A stretch of DNA of 64,000 nucleotides from Sphingobacterium kitahiroshimense. GTDB taxonomy: Bacteria > Bacteroidota > Bacteroidia > Sphingobacteriales > Sphingobacteriaceae. Under the pieces are notes generated by a model. That model searched no databases. It saw only the letters and a program-made list of their open reading frames with translations, and had not been told where the DNA came from. The DNA lies in the NCBI RefSeq assembly GCF_025961315.1, contig NZ_JAOQNK010000001.1, forward strand, positions 4,340,001 to 4,404,000, given 5' to 3'. The translations under genes and the position numbers were made by a program. Positions 8,377 to 16,743 of the stretch are shown here, piece by piece. Each line of letters opens with the position of its first letter. The first letter of the stretch is position 1.

Positions 8377-9144
8377 TTATTTTTTGAGTAAAGTCTTTAA
8401 AAGCTCAGGTTCATTCGTTGTAATGTAATCAATCTTTTGACTGATCAGAGATTTCATATCATCTTCTTTATTAACTGTCCAAGCATTTGTCGTCAGCTTT
8501 AATGCTTTTGATTCTTGTAACCAGGTTGGGTTTTTCGTGAAAACACTAAGATGATAATCAATACCCGTTAAACCATCTTTTTTAATTTGATCAGGAGCAA
8601 TATCGCCATTTAAATAGGCGACCTTAGCTTTAGGATCAAGTTCATGGATCTTTTTACAAGCATCATAACTGAAAGCAATATATTCAGTTACTTTTCCAGC
8701 TTTTAATTCTTTTACTAAAGCGACAGCTTTTTCAGTAGCCTCCAAGGTACGTTCCAGTCCTAGTTTATTAGTCTTCAATTCAAGAATTAATTTTAAACCT
8801 TTAAGCTTTAACCCTGCTTTGATATATTCCTCTAAAGTAGGAATTTTCTCACCATTTGGATGGCTTTTGGCCAATAACTCCTGGTAAGTAGCGGTCGCAA
8901 TATCTATTCCGTAAAAATCATTATCATGATTGACAACAAGTACATTATCCTTTGTAAGATGTACATCATATTCCGAACCCCAAAGATTTAAATCCTTAGC
9001 GGCTTTTAACGAAGCAATTGAATTTTCCGGAACTTTCGTGTTTTTAAAAGCTCCACGGTGAGCAATGATTTTGGTTTGAGCATTTAATTCAGTGATTCCC
9101 ATAACGGCCATAGTGGCAAGGATTACAAAAACTGTTTTTTTCAT
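8377..9144 (-). CDS. Glycerophosphodiester phosphodiesterase, secreted
   Basis: GDPD-family enzyme that hydrolyses glycerophosphodiesters to glycerol 3-phosphate and alcohol, here exported. The start at 9144 gives signal peptide MKKTVFVILATMAVMGITEL-NA; the frame extends to 9276, but the 44 extra residues would precede the signal. The catalytic motif IIAHRGAF (His29-Arg30) is followed by PENS, then GSEYDVHLTKDNVLVVNHD with the metal-binding acidic residues and second catalytic His. The 255-residue length is normal. Probably the first gene of a two-gene unit with the EEP hydrolase downstream. Confidence 0.9.
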   Translation of the reverse strand: MKKTVFVILATMAVMGITELNAQTKIIAHRGAFKNTKVPENSIASLKAAKDLNLWGSEYDVHLTKDNVLVVNHDNDFYGIDIATATYQELLAKSHPNGEKIPTLEEYIKAGLKLKGLKLILELKTNKLGLERTLEATEKAVALVKELKAGKVTEYIAFSYDACKKIHELDPKAKVAYLNGDIAPDQIKKDGLTGIDYHLSVFTKNPTWLQESKALKLTTNAWTVNKEDDMKSLISQKIDYITTNEPELLKTLLKK

Positions 9145-9315
9145 CGGATATAAATATAAAGTAGTATTCATGTTTTCTGGTATAGACGAATACTTTGTTT
9201 TACTTAGGAGTCTACGAGCTCTTTTTGTTTTAAATATAAAAAATAAGCGATCATAACCTGTTCGCATAGATTGCAATTTATTACGGGCTTAGTTTTACAG
9301 ACTAAATTTAAACAA

Positions 9316-9356
9316 AAAAAATGGTACCTCGATAATTATCGAAAGTACCATTTTTG
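9316..9356 (-). terminator. Terminator after the HD hydrolase gene
   Basis: 11-bp stem AAAAATGGTAC/GTACCATTTTT (9317-9327 with 9345-9355), with an inner palindrome CGATAATTATCG in the loop and a T-run on the minus strand. It follows the minus-strand stop at 9397. Confidence 0.8.
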
Positions 9357-9396
9357 TGTAATTTCCGAGTTAAGGAAATATTAAGTTTTATTATTG

Positions 9397-10044
9397 TTAT
9401 CGTTTACCTTCCCACTCAGCATAAAATTCATCTAAAAAAGAAAGCATAAATTCATGTCTTTTTTCAGCGATAGCTTGAGCGGCATTGGTATTCATTTTAT
9501 CTTTAAGCAATAAAAGCTTTTCGTGAAAATGATTAATTGTCGGTGCTTCAGAATGTTTGTAGCTTTCCTTGTCCTGATATTCTTGAACAGGGACATTCGG
9601 ATTATACATTTCTCTGTTTTTATGACCGCCATAGTTGAATGCTCGAGCAACACCAATTGCACCTATTGCATCCAAACGATCAGCATCCTGAACAATCTCA
9701 AGTTCCTTAGAATGAAAAACGATTTCGCCAAGACTTGCCTTAAAAGACATGTTTAAAATAATTTTTTCAACATGTTCAATTACGTCTTTATCAACGCCTA
9801 TAGAGGTTAAAAATTCACCAGCAACACGAGGGCCTATCGTTTCATCTCCATCGTGAAATTTGCTATCAGCAATATCATGTAATAAAGCGGCTAGTTCGCA
9901 AGTTTGGTAATCCGCCTCTTCCGTTTGAAGAATTAATTTTGTGTTGTTCCATACACGTTGGATATGAGACCAATCATGACCAGATTCAGCAAATTTTAAT
10001 CTGTCCTGTACAAATGCAACCGTACTTTCAATAATCTTATTCAT
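9397..10044 (-). CDS. HD-domain phosphohydrolase (YedJ-like)
   Basis: Cytoplasmic HD-superfamily metal-dependent phosphohydrolase, 215 residues. The pattern H...HD...D is visible: GHDWSHIQRV (22-31), LLHDIAD (His56-Asp57), and QDADRLDAIGAIG in the middle of the protein, as in E. coli YedJ. The substrate is probably a nucleotide but is not known. Its start overlaps the last 8 bases of the upstream RNA methyltransferase gene, so the two are translationally coupled; a strong terminator follows. Confidence 0.88.
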   Translation of the reverse strand: MNKIIESTVAFVQDRLKFAESGHDWSHIQRVWNNTKLILQTEEADYQTCELAALLHDIADSKFHDGDETIGPRVAGEFLTSIGVDKDVIEHVEKIILNMSFKASLGEIVFHSKELEIVQDADRLDAIGAIGVARAFNYGGHKNREMYNPNVPVQEYQDKESYKHSEAPTINHFHEKLLLLKDKMNTNAAQAIAEKRHEFMLSFLDEFYAEWEGKR

Positions 10045-11218
10045 AAATTACTTTTGGTTTTTCGCGAGTTCCCTCGTATAATTCGTATTCTAATAAACGA
10101 CAATCTAATTTACCGTTATAAAATTCAACTTTTCTAGAAGCCCGTAAGCCTATCTTTTTGGCAAGATCCGGATTTCCAGTAAAAATGTAACCTTTATAAC
10201 CCTTGCAGTTTTGTTTTAGAAAGTCACCTACACGTTTATATGTTAATTCCAATTGACTATGATTACCAAGGCGTTCACCATATTCCGGGTTAAATATAGC
10301 AATTCCTTTTTCTTCTTGTGGTACAGTTGTGTCAGCAAAATCACAAACTTGAAAATCAATAAGCTGATCTACACCAGCAGTCTTGGCATTCATGATCGCA
10401 ATATCTACCGCCTGTTGCGAAAGATCTGAAGCAATTATCTTCGGATTTGCTTTCTTATTGACCTGTTCTTTAAGATTTCTTCTTTCTTGAAAAAAGACTT
10501 CTTCATCGTAACCAATGAAATGCATAAACGAATAGTTCATGCGGTAAAGGCCAGGACGACGGTTAGTCGCGATCAATGCTGCTTCAATAGCTAAAGTACC
10601 AGAACCGCACATTGGGTTGACAAAAGATGATAGACCATCCCATTTCGTTGCAAGAATAGTACCAGCAGCAAGCGCTTCTAACATTGGTGCCTTTCCAGGG
10701 TGTTTACGATAACCGTGTTTTGCTAGCGTCTCACCGGAAGAATCGATAAAAACTTCTGCGCGATCATCTTTCCAATACAGATGTATAACAGCTTTGTTTG
10801 CATCAGAACCCGAATTTGGGCGAATGTCCTTTTTTTCTTTGATACGATCAACTATGGCATCCTTAACTTTCAAATTCGCAAATAAAGGTGTCGTGATTGT
10901 TTCGTTATCGACATTTGAAGTCACAGAAAAATAGCCGTCAAAAGCAATAAGCTCTTCCCATGCGATGTCTTTCAGTTCATCGTATAGTTCCTGAGGGTTG
11001 GACGCTTTAAATTCTTTTATCGAATAAAGAATCTGAGAAGCAGTGCGCAAATTCAAATTTAACTTAATCGTTTCATTCAAGGTGTTAAATAATTCTACAC
11101 CAGTAGAGAAAGAACGTTTGATCTCGAAGCCAAGTTCTTCGACTTCTTGTTGCAAATAAGGAGAAAGTCGCTTATTGCAAGTGATGATGATTTTATTGGG
11201 GGTGTTGAAAACTTCCAT
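10037..11218 (-). CDS. THUMP-domain class I SAM-dependent RNA methyltransferase (RlmL-like)
   Basis: Predicted 23S rRNA guanine-N2 methyltransferase, 393 residues. An N-terminal THUMP RNA-binding region spans about 40-150. The SAM-binding motif NPMCGSGTLAIEAALIA starts at residue 201. Motif IV reads FNPEYGERLG (309-318), where RlmL/RlmK-type enzymes usually show NPPYGER, so the second proline is glutamate here. The protein matches only the RlmL half of the E. coli fusion RlmKL. A -7 promoter box (TAACTTTG) lies 10 bases upstream. It overlaps the HD-domain gene downstream by 8 bases. Confidence 0.88.
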   Translation of the reverse strand: MEVFNTPNKIIITCNKRLSPYLQQEVEELGFEIKRSFSTGVELFNTLNETIKLNLNLRTASQILYSIKEFKASNPQELYDELKDIAWEELIAFDGYFSVTSNVDNETITTPLFANLKVKDAIVDRIKEKKDIRPNSGSDANKAVIHLYWKDDRAEVFIDSSGETLAKHGYRKHPGKAPMLEALAAGTILATKWDGLSSFVNPMCGSGTLAIEAALIATNRRPGLYRMNYSFMHFIGYDEEVFFQERRNLKEQVNKKANPKIIASDLSQQAVDIAIMNAKTAGVDQLIDFQVCDFADTTVPQEEKGIAIFNPEYGERLGNHSQLELTYKRVGDFLKQNCKGYKGYIFTGNPDLAKKIGLRASRKVEFYNGKLDCRLLEYELYEGTREKPKVIYE

Positions 11219-11228
11219 AATATTTGTA

Positions 11229-11236
11229 CAAAGTTA
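11229..11236 (-). promoter_or_regulatory. -7 promoter box for the RNA methyltransferase operon
   Basis: TAACTTTG on the minus strand matches the bacteroidete TAnnTTTG element exactly and lies 10 bases before the ATG. The nearest upstream TTG is only 14 bases away, shorter than usual. Confidence 0.35.
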
Positions 11237-11288
11237 GTTAATCTCTTACTCAAAAAATGCTTATTTTTACGGTTTAATATTTTTGATT

Positions 11289-11663
11289 ATGGAAATTAGA
11301 GGAAAAGTACACGAAATAGGTGCTACGCAACAAGTAACAGAGTCATTTAAGAAGCGTGATATAATCGTGGCTTACGCTGAAAATCCGCAGTTTGTTGAAT
11401 ATATTCGCTTTGAAGCTACTCAAGACAGAACATCAATTTTTGATGGTTTGACTGTAGGTGAAGAAATTGAAGTTTCTTTCAATTTACGTGGTCGTCCTTG
11501 GACAAATAAAGAAGGTGTAACAACATACTTCAATTCATTAGTTGCTTGGAGAGTTACTAAATTAGCAAATACTGCTGCTTCAGCTCCTGCTCCAGGTTAT
11601 GCTGAAATGCCAGCTCCAGTTGATTTATCAGGATCAAATGACGACGACGATTTACCTTTCTAG
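11289..11663 (+). CDS. DUF3127 protein with SSB-like acidic C-terminal tail
   Basis: A 124-residue protein of the bacteroidete DUF3127 family. The ATG at 11289 is chosen over a TTG six bases earlier. The first 95 residues form a predicted beta-barrel (OB-fold-like): MEIRGKVHEIGATQQVTESF, then KRDIIVAYAENPQFVEYIRF, VGEEIEVSFNLRGRPWTNKEG and YFNSLVAWRV. An Ala/Pro-rich linker leads to a tail of acidic residues ending DDDDLPF. That tail is close to the C-terminal tip of bacterial single-stranded DNA-binding proteins (DFDDDIPF in E. coli). I infer a nucleic-acid-linked role; no experimental function is known to me. Single gene ended by a bidirectional terminator. Confidence 0.88.
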   Translation: MEIRGKVHEIGATQQVTESFKKRDIIVAYAENPQFVEYIRFEATQDRTSIFDGLTVGEEIEVSFNLRGRPWTNKEGVTTYFNSLVAWRVTKLANTAASAPAPGYAEMPAPVDLSGSNDDDDLPF

Positions 11664-11684
11664 TCTTACGCGAATCTCAAATAT

Positions 11685-11725
11685 AAAAAAGCTTCAATTA
11701 GCCCTGCGCTTATTGAAGCTTTTTT
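11685..11725. terminator. Bidirectional terminator
   Basis: 14-bp stem AAAAAAGCTTCAAT/ATTGAAGCTTTTTT (11685-11698 with 11712-11725) between convergent genes, with A- and T-runs at the two ends. Confidence 0.88.
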
Positions 11726-11726
11726 A

Positions 11727-12719
11727 TTAACCAGAAATGTATTTGCCAAAAGGAATTTTGCGAATACCGTATATAAGCATAATACTGATGGCAAGTGTAA
11801 CAAAAGTTACTAAAGGAATCTTTAAAAATGTGCCCACGGGTAATATCGGATGTACATAATTTAAAATCAGGATATGGCAGAGATATATTCCAAAACTATA
11901 TTGATCGATCCATAATGCCCACTGGGGAAGTTTTAGATCACGCGATATTGTTTTGATGAATATAAATATACCGGTAGCAATCAGGACTGTATTCGGTGAC
12001 AAATAACCGTATAAAAGTGGACGAAATTCATGTGCGCTTAAACTCATTTCATAAGTAAAATAAGCTGTTCCCAATGCAGCCATGATAAATAAAAACAAAC
12101 ACCACCATTTTATCCCACTAAAATCTTTTACCTTCAAATAATAACCTAAGATCAAGTACCCTGTATAACTCGAAAAAAATGTAAGATCGAATTTTGGTAG
12201 ATAGGTTGAAAAGTTTTTGTTGAATATAAACAGCGTTATAAACCATAAAACTAAAAAAATCTCCAGTTCTCTCATAGATGAATGCTTTACGATCTTTTGA
12301 AGAAAAGGAATAGCAAGGTATAGACCCATGATCATATAGAGATACCAAAGATGTGCGTTCGCACCGTTTTTGAGTCTATAGACCAATGTAGAGATCAATT
12401 GGTCTATATTTAATTCCAGCACATTCGTGTTATAAAAAAAGTAAATAATAGTCCAAAAAAGAAAGGGATAAAAAATCTTAAGGAGTCTTTTTTTATAAAA
12501 CTGTCCTGTATGTTCTTCTTTCGTCAGCAGGAGAGCCCCAGAAAGCATCACAAATATGGGGACAGAGAATCGAGTGAAACTATTTATCAGATTTGCATAT
12601 TTCCAGTCAAACCCAGCTATATCAGTACTATTTAAGTAACCAGAAGATGCGTGTATCGCGATGACTGCAATGGTAGCAATAATTCGAAGGACACTGATAT
12701 AGCTGAGTTTTTCGGTCAT
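11727..12719 (-). CDS. Membrane acyltransferase (acyltransferase 3 family)
   Basis: Integral membrane O-acyltransferase, 330 residues with about ten membrane helices. The start at 12719 gives the typical opening LSYISVLRIIATIAVIAIHA with the family His in IHASSG; a longer frame to 12782 would overlap the upstream gene and is rejected. A basic loop (YKKRLLKIFYPFLFWTIIYF region) is also characteristic of the family. These proteins add acetyl or other acyl groups to sugars or envelope polymers; the acceptor here is unknown. It begins 8 bases after the MFS transporter stop, so the two are co-transcribed. Confidence 0.87.
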   Translation of the reverse strand: MTEKLSYISVLRIIATIAVIAIHASSGYLNSTDIAGFDWKYANLINSFTRFSVPIFVMLSGALLLTKEEHTGQFYKKRLLKIFYPFLFWTIIYFFYNTNVLELNIDQLISTLVYRLKNGANAHLWYLYMIMGLYLAIPFLQKIVKHSSMRELEIFLVLWFITLFIFNKNFSTYLPKFDLTFFSSYTGYLILGYYLKVKDFSGIKWWCLFLFIMAALGTAYFTYEMSLSAHEFRPLLYGYLSPNTVLIATGIFIFIKTISRDLKLPQWALWIDQYSFGIYLCHILILNYVHPILPVGTFLKIPLVTFVTLAISIMLIYGIRKIPFGKYISG

Positions 12720-12727
12720 ATTATCTG

Positions 12728-13897
12728 TTAATCTGCACTTGGGATTCTGTTCTTTTGTACAAATTGAACCAAGAATACACAAGCAAGTAAAGCGCCTATA
12801 GTGGCCATACCAACACCTACTAAAGAAGGAGTATTATACATTAAGCCATATGTAATGGGTATACCTCCTAAATAGGCTCCTAAAGTATTACCCAAGTTGA
12901 ATGCTGCCTGACCACCCGCTGCAGCCAAAGTTTCAGCACCTTTAGCAGTCCGGATCAACATCATCTGTGTAGGTGGACCTATTGTAAAAGAAACCAAACC
13001 CGTAATAAAGGCCATAATGTATGCTGACCATTGAAATGGTGAAACAAAATAAACAAAGACTAAACATATCGCCATAGCACTAAAACTAGCAATAGCCGCT
13101 TTTGTCGGAGAGATGGTATCAGCCATTTTTCCACCCAATAAATTTCCAAAAAACATACCTATACCGATTAAAATCATAATAATAGGCACACGATTAGGGT
13201 CAAGTCCAGATACATTTGTAACCAATGGAGCAATATAGCTGATCCAGGCAAAAAGACCTCCAGTTCCGATTGCAATAATTGCCATCAGTAGCCATGCTTC
13301 TTGCTTTTTGAAAAAACTTACCTGTGCTATAATATTGTTTTGTTTAGAAGATTCAATTTTTGGTAACCAAAGATAAATCATTAAAAATGTCAGGAGGCCT
13401 AGTACACTGATGACACCATAGGTAATGCGCCAAGAGTAATGATGTCCGATATATGTTCCTAAAGGCACACCTGCTAAATTAGCAATCGTCATACCTGTAA
13501 ACATAATCGATATTGCCTGCGCCTCTTTACCTTTAGGAGCTAATCTAGCTGCAACAACAGAACCTACACCAAAGAAAGCTCCATGTGGCAAACCGGACAT
13601 AAATCTGGAAAGTTGCATGGTAAAATGGGTAGGAGATATAGCAAATAATCCATTGAAAATGAAAAATAGAACCATTAAAAAAAGTAAAACGTTTTTAGGA
13701 GGGTATTTTCCAGATAATAGTACTAATGTAGGGGCACCAACAACAACACCGATAGCATAAAGTGCTATTAAATGGGCAGCTGTTGGAATATCGATATTTA
13801 AGTCTTTTGCGATGTCTGGTAAGATTCCCATCATAGAAAATTCTGTCATTCCTATAGCGAGACCTCCAAATGCCAATGCAATAATTCCTTTATTCAT
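12728..13897 (-). CDS. MFS transporter (AraJ-like efflux permease)
   Basis: Major facilitator superfamily transporter, 389 residues with twelve predicted helices. The first helix IIALAFGGLAIGMTEFSMMG and the segment RFMSGLPHGAFFGVGSVVAA resemble the AraJ/YdhP group of drug- or sugar-efflux permeases. Motif A-like residues lie in the loop after helix 2 (LSGKYPPKN, weaker than the usual GxLaDrxGrr). Helix 5 carries the exporter-type AGVPLGTYIG. Export substrate unknown. First gene of a pair with the acyltransferase. Confidence 0.87.
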   Translation of the reverse strand: MNKGIIALAFGGLAIGMTEFSMMGILPDIAKDLNIDIPTAAHLIALYAIGVVVGAPTLVLLSGKYPPKNVLLFLMVLFFIFNGLFAISPTHFTMQLSRFMSGLPHGAFFGVGSVVAARLAPKGKEAQAISIMFTGMTIANLAGVPLGTYIGHHYSWRITYGVISVLGLLTFLMIYLWLPKIESSKQNNIIAQVSFFKKQEAWLLMAIIAIGTGGLFAWISYIAPLVTNVSGLDPNRVPIIMILIGIGMFFGNLLGGKMADTISPTKAAIASFSAMAICLVFVYFVSPFQWSAYIMAFITGLVSFTIGPPTQMMLIRTAKGAETLAAAGGQAAFNLGNTLGAYLGGIPITYGLMYNTPSLVGVGMATIGALLACVFLVQFVQKNRIPSAD

Positions 13898-13938
13898 ATT
13901 TTTTTGCTCAGATAGTGACGAGCGTGTCGTTAATGATA

Positions 13939-13967
13939 GAAAAAGCCATTTAAAAAATTAAATGGCT
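13939..13967 (-). terminator. Terminator after the fumC operon
   Basis: 10-bp stem AGCCATTTAA/TTAAATGGCT (13944-13953 with 13958-13967), followed on the minus strand by TTTTTC. It lies 17 bases past the stop of the lipoprotein gene. Confidence 0.75.
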
Positions 13968-13983
13968 ACACGTTTATTCTTTT

Positions 13984-14514
13984 TTATTGCCAGCGTTTCT
14001 GCGGGACACAAATTACATCCTTTGTTTTACGTAATATGATAGGACGCTGATCATATTTATTTTCTAATACTAGAGAATCTTTAGAGTGGAAAGCAACTTT
14101 AAACCTTGGTAAATATTGACCTTGGCGATAGCAGCCAGATACTTTTTGTTTGCCATTTTCTTTGACGTATATACCATCGACAATGACACTGTCACCACGT
14201 ACAACATAAATACCTTTAGCATATTCGATCCAAGACCCATTATTATAACAGCTATCTGATATCTGCTTTGTTTTAGCATGGACATACATGCGTGCATAAA
14301 TGGAGTCACAGGTAAAACGGAAATCTGTGAGCGTATATTGCAACATTTGATCTTGGTCGGCAATACTGTCTTGTTTCCATTCCCCTTGCAAATAACTAGC
14401 ACCCTCAGATTGCATTTCCGAATTGAATTTGCAACTTCCAAATAGCAAAAGCATACCCATTGCTAAAAATAGGTATGCTTTGATATTTTTTAATTTATTT
14501 AAAAATGGAATCAT
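13984..14514 (-). CDS. Predicted lipoprotein downstream of fumC
   Basis: A 176-residue predicted lipoprotein. The N-terminus KNIKAYLFLAMGMLLLFGSC gives a lipobox with Cys28. The mature part is a lipocalin-sized beta-rich domain (YLQGEWKQDSI, NNGSWIEYAKGIYVVRGDSV, KDSLVLENKYDQRPIILRK) with three further cysteines. No catalytic motif is seen. It begins 4 bases after the fumC stop, so it is co-transcribed with fumarase; homologues may carry the label fumarate hydratase by neighbourhood, which the sequence does not support. Function unknown; membrane-anchored, probably periplasmic or surface. Confidence 0.75.
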   Translation of the reverse strand: MIPFLNKLKNIKAYLFLAMGMLLLFGSCKFNSEMQSEGASYLQGEWKQDSIADQDQMLQYTLTDFRFTCDSIYARMYVHAKTKQISDSCYNNGSWIEYAKGIYVVRGDSVIVDGIYVKENGKQKVSGCYRQGQYLPRFKVAFHSKDSLVLENKYDQRPIILRKTKDVICVPQKRWQ

Positions 14515-14518
14515 AGCC

Positions 14519-15916
14519 TTATTTTAAGCTACCTACCATTTCTTCAGGTTTTACCCACTCGTCAAATTCTGCAGCAGTTACATATCCTAATGCAATAGCC
14601 GTTTCTTTTAATGTCGAGTTATTTTTATGTGCTGTCTGTGCAATTTCTGCCGATTTGTAGTAGCCTATTTTAGTATTCAAAGCCGTTACCAACATCAAAG
14701 AGTTATCAACTAATTCTTTAATACGAGCATAATTTGGTTCAATACCACTTGCACAGTGCTCTTCAAATGATACACAAGCATCTCCGATTAATCGAGCTGA
14801 TTGTAAAAAGTTAGACGCCATTAAAGGTTTGAATACATTCAATTCATAGTGACCTTGAGTACCACCGATAGTAATAGCTACATCATTACCCATTACCTGA
14901 GCAGCAACCATTGTTAAAGCCTCACATTGAGTAGGGTTAACTTTTCCAGGCATGATCGAAGAACCAGGTTCATTTTCAGGAATAATAATTTCACCAATAC
15001 CAGAGCGAGGACCAGAAGCCAACATGCGGATATCGTTAGCAATTTTATTTAACGAAACTGCTAATTGTTTTAATGATCCGTGTGATTCAACAATGGCATC
15101 ATGCGCAGCTAAAGCTTCGAATTTATTCTCAGCAGTAATGAAAGGATGACCAGTAAATTCAGCGATATATTTTGCTACCAGAACATCATATCCAGCAGGT
15201 GTATTTAATCCCGTACCAACTGCAGTACCACCTAATGCTACTTCTGCCAAATGCGCTAAAGTATTTTTAACAGCTTTGATACCATAATTCAACTGTGCTA
15301 CATAGCCTGATAATTCTTGACCCAATGTTAAAGGAGTTGCATCCATTAAGTGAGTACGGCCAATTTTAACAACATTCATGAATTCAGCAGATTTTTTTGC
15401 TAATGTATCACGTAGTTTTTCAACACCAGGAATTGTTACTTCAACAACTGCTTTATAGGCCGCTATGTGCATTCCAGTAGGGTAGGTGTCATTAGAAGAT
15501 TGTGATTTGTTCACATCATCATTCGCTTTTAACACAGGCTCACCTTCTCCAATTTTGAAACCAGCTAATACCTGAGCACGGTTTGCAATTACTTCATTTA
15601 AATTCATGTTAGATTGAGTTCCCGAACCTGTTTGCCAGATTACCAATGGAAATTGATCGTCCAATTTACCAGCTAAGATCTCATCACAAACTGCAGCAAT
15701 AGCATCACGTTTCTCAATAGGTAATACACCTAATTCAGCATTAGCATAAGCAGCAGCTTTTTTCAAGTAAGCAAAACCTTCGATAATTTCATGTGGCATA
15801 GATGCAGCAGGACCAATTTTGAAATTATTGCGTGAACGTTCTGTTTGAGCACCCCAGTATTTATCTGCAGGTACTTGAACTTCACCCATGGTATCTTTTT
15901 CTATTCTAAATGACAT
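14519..15916 (-). CDS. fumC: Fumarate hydratase class II
   Basis: Iron-independent fumarase that interconverts fumarate and malate in the TCA cycle, cytoplasmic homotetramer. 465 residues from ATG 15916; an upstream in-frame ATG at 15979 adds 21 residues not found in the family. Seen: TGSGTQSNMNLNEV (97-110), NKSQSSNDTYPTGMH (136-150), GRTHLMDATP with catalytic His189, and the signature GSSIMPGKVNPTQ with catalytic Ser319. A -7 promoter box TAACTTTG lies 23 bases upstream of the ATG. A lipoprotein gene follows at 4 bases. Confidence 0.96.
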   Translation of the reverse strand: MSFRIEKDTMGEVQVPADKYWGAQTERSRNNFKIGPAASMPHEIIEGFAYLKKAAAYANAELGVLPIEKRDAIAAVCDEILAGKLDDQFPLVIWQTGSGTQSNMNLNEVIANRAQVLAGFKIGEGEPVLKANDDVNKSQSSNDTYPTGMHIAAYKAVVEVTIPGVEKLRDTLAKKSAEFMNVVKIGRTHLMDATPLTLGQELSGYVAQLNYGIKAVKNTLAHLAEVALGGTAVGTGLNTPAGYDVLVAKYIAEFTGHPFITAENKFEALAAHDAIVESHGSLKQLAVSLNKIANDIRMLASGPRSGIGEIIIPENEPGSSIMPGKVNPTQCEALTMVAAQVMGNDVAITIGGTQGHYELNVFKPLMASNFLQSARLIGDACVSFEEHCASGIEPNYARIKELVDNSLMLVTALNTKIGYYKSAEIAQTAHKNNSTLKETAIALGYVTAAEFDEWVKPEEMVGSLK

Positions 15917-15939
15917 AGCGTTTGATTTTTTTAATATAA

Positions 15940-15947
15940 CAAAGTTA
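15940..15947 (-). promoter_or_regulatory. -7 promoter box for fumC
   Basis: Exact TAnnTTTG match (TAACTTTG) on the minus strand, 23 bases ahead of the fumC ATG. A TTG lies 25 bases further upstream, slightly beyond the usual 17-23 spacing. Confidence 0.4.
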
Positions 15948-16023
15948 AGTAAAAATATAGAGAACAGGCATTCAAACACTTCATCTTAGTAAAATTTGAA
16001 TGTCATAGTATCTTCAAATGTTG

Positions 16024-16593
16024 TTAACCATTCAATCGTTTGGTTAATTGTTCATTGATATGATGGAAAACTTGAATTGGTTTTAAGGTACGCCAAGAAA
16101 GATCATTGAGGTTTCCTCCAAAATTGATATAATAATCAATATTATTTTGCATAAATTCTGTGATGACATGTGTCCTAAAATTAACAGCAGCTATCCAACC
16201 ATCATCAATATCCTGAAACCATTCTTCATAATACGTATCATCTGAAGCATGAAAATTAAGAATATTTTCACCAATTAATATAAAATGATTAATACCCGAA
16301 GCGATCATCAGATCAATCACTTCACGCTTCAGGATCATAATGTCATTATCAATGGCATCATTCCATTCGCCGATCAGTTCGATGATGCAAAATTGCTTGT
16401 CATAGTCTACAAATAGGGCTTTCAAATATAAAGTATGTGAACCAAAGTCGTCCCACTGGGGGTGTAAAAGGAAATTATAAATCTGTTTGTCGTATTCAAA
16501 TTCATTATATATCGTTCCGTAAAAAGGAGACTGTTCATCTTCCGATGCGATATAATCATGTCTCCAATTGTAAAAAGGTTCAATTTCGTGCAT
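16024..16593 (-). CDS. Conserved-looking hypothetical acidic protein
   Basis: A 189-residue soluble, acidic protein without signal peptide or membrane span. It is rich in aromatic residues, as in EEWFQDIDDGWIAAVNFRTH and NIDYYINFGGNLNDLSWRTL. The alternation of strands and helices (FCIIELIGEW, IMILKREVIDLMIASGINHF) suggests a compact alpha/beta domain. I recognise no family and no catalytic residues. It is a single gene between fumC (same strand) and the divergent S41 protease. It is probably real: the frame is long, the start is clean and codon use resembles the neighbours. Confidence 0.65.
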   Translation of the reverse strand: MHEIEPFYNWRHDYIASEDEQSPFYGTIYNEFEYDKQIYNFLLHPQWDDFGSHTLYLKALFVDYDKQFCIIELIGEWNDAIDNDIMILKREVIDLMIASGINHFILIGENILNFHASDDTYYEEWFQDIDDGWIAAVNFRTHVITEFMQNNIDYYINFGGNLNDLSWRTLKPIQVFHHINEQLTKRLNG

Positions 16594-16695
16594 TTTGGCA
16601 GATTATTTGATTGTTACAAACACAAAGTTGAGAAAACTTTCACATATTAACCACTTTTAACGACTTTTGTTTTAATCCAAAAATCAACGCATATA

Positions 16696-16729
16696 TTGTG
16701 GTTTTAATGGATAAAACTTAGTATTTTTG
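16696..16729 (+). promoter_or_regulatory. Promoter of the S41 protease gene
   Basis: TTG at 16696-16698, 23 bases of spacer, then TATTTTTG at 16722-16729, matching the bacteroidete TTG-N17..23-TAnnTTTG promoter. The ATG follows 14 bases later. Confidence 0.45.
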
Positions 16730-16743
16730 AAGCATCTTTTCAT

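Noticed and set aside
9145..9276. N-terminal extension of the GDPD gene
   Set aside because: It would precede a clear signal peptide that starts at 9144.
13984..14514. Calling the lipoprotein a fumarate hydratase
   Set aside because: No fumarase motif is present; only the neighbourhood suggests the name.
15917..15979. Extended start of fumC
   Set aside because: It adds residues not found in class II fumarases and would place the -7 box at 15940-15947 inside the gene.
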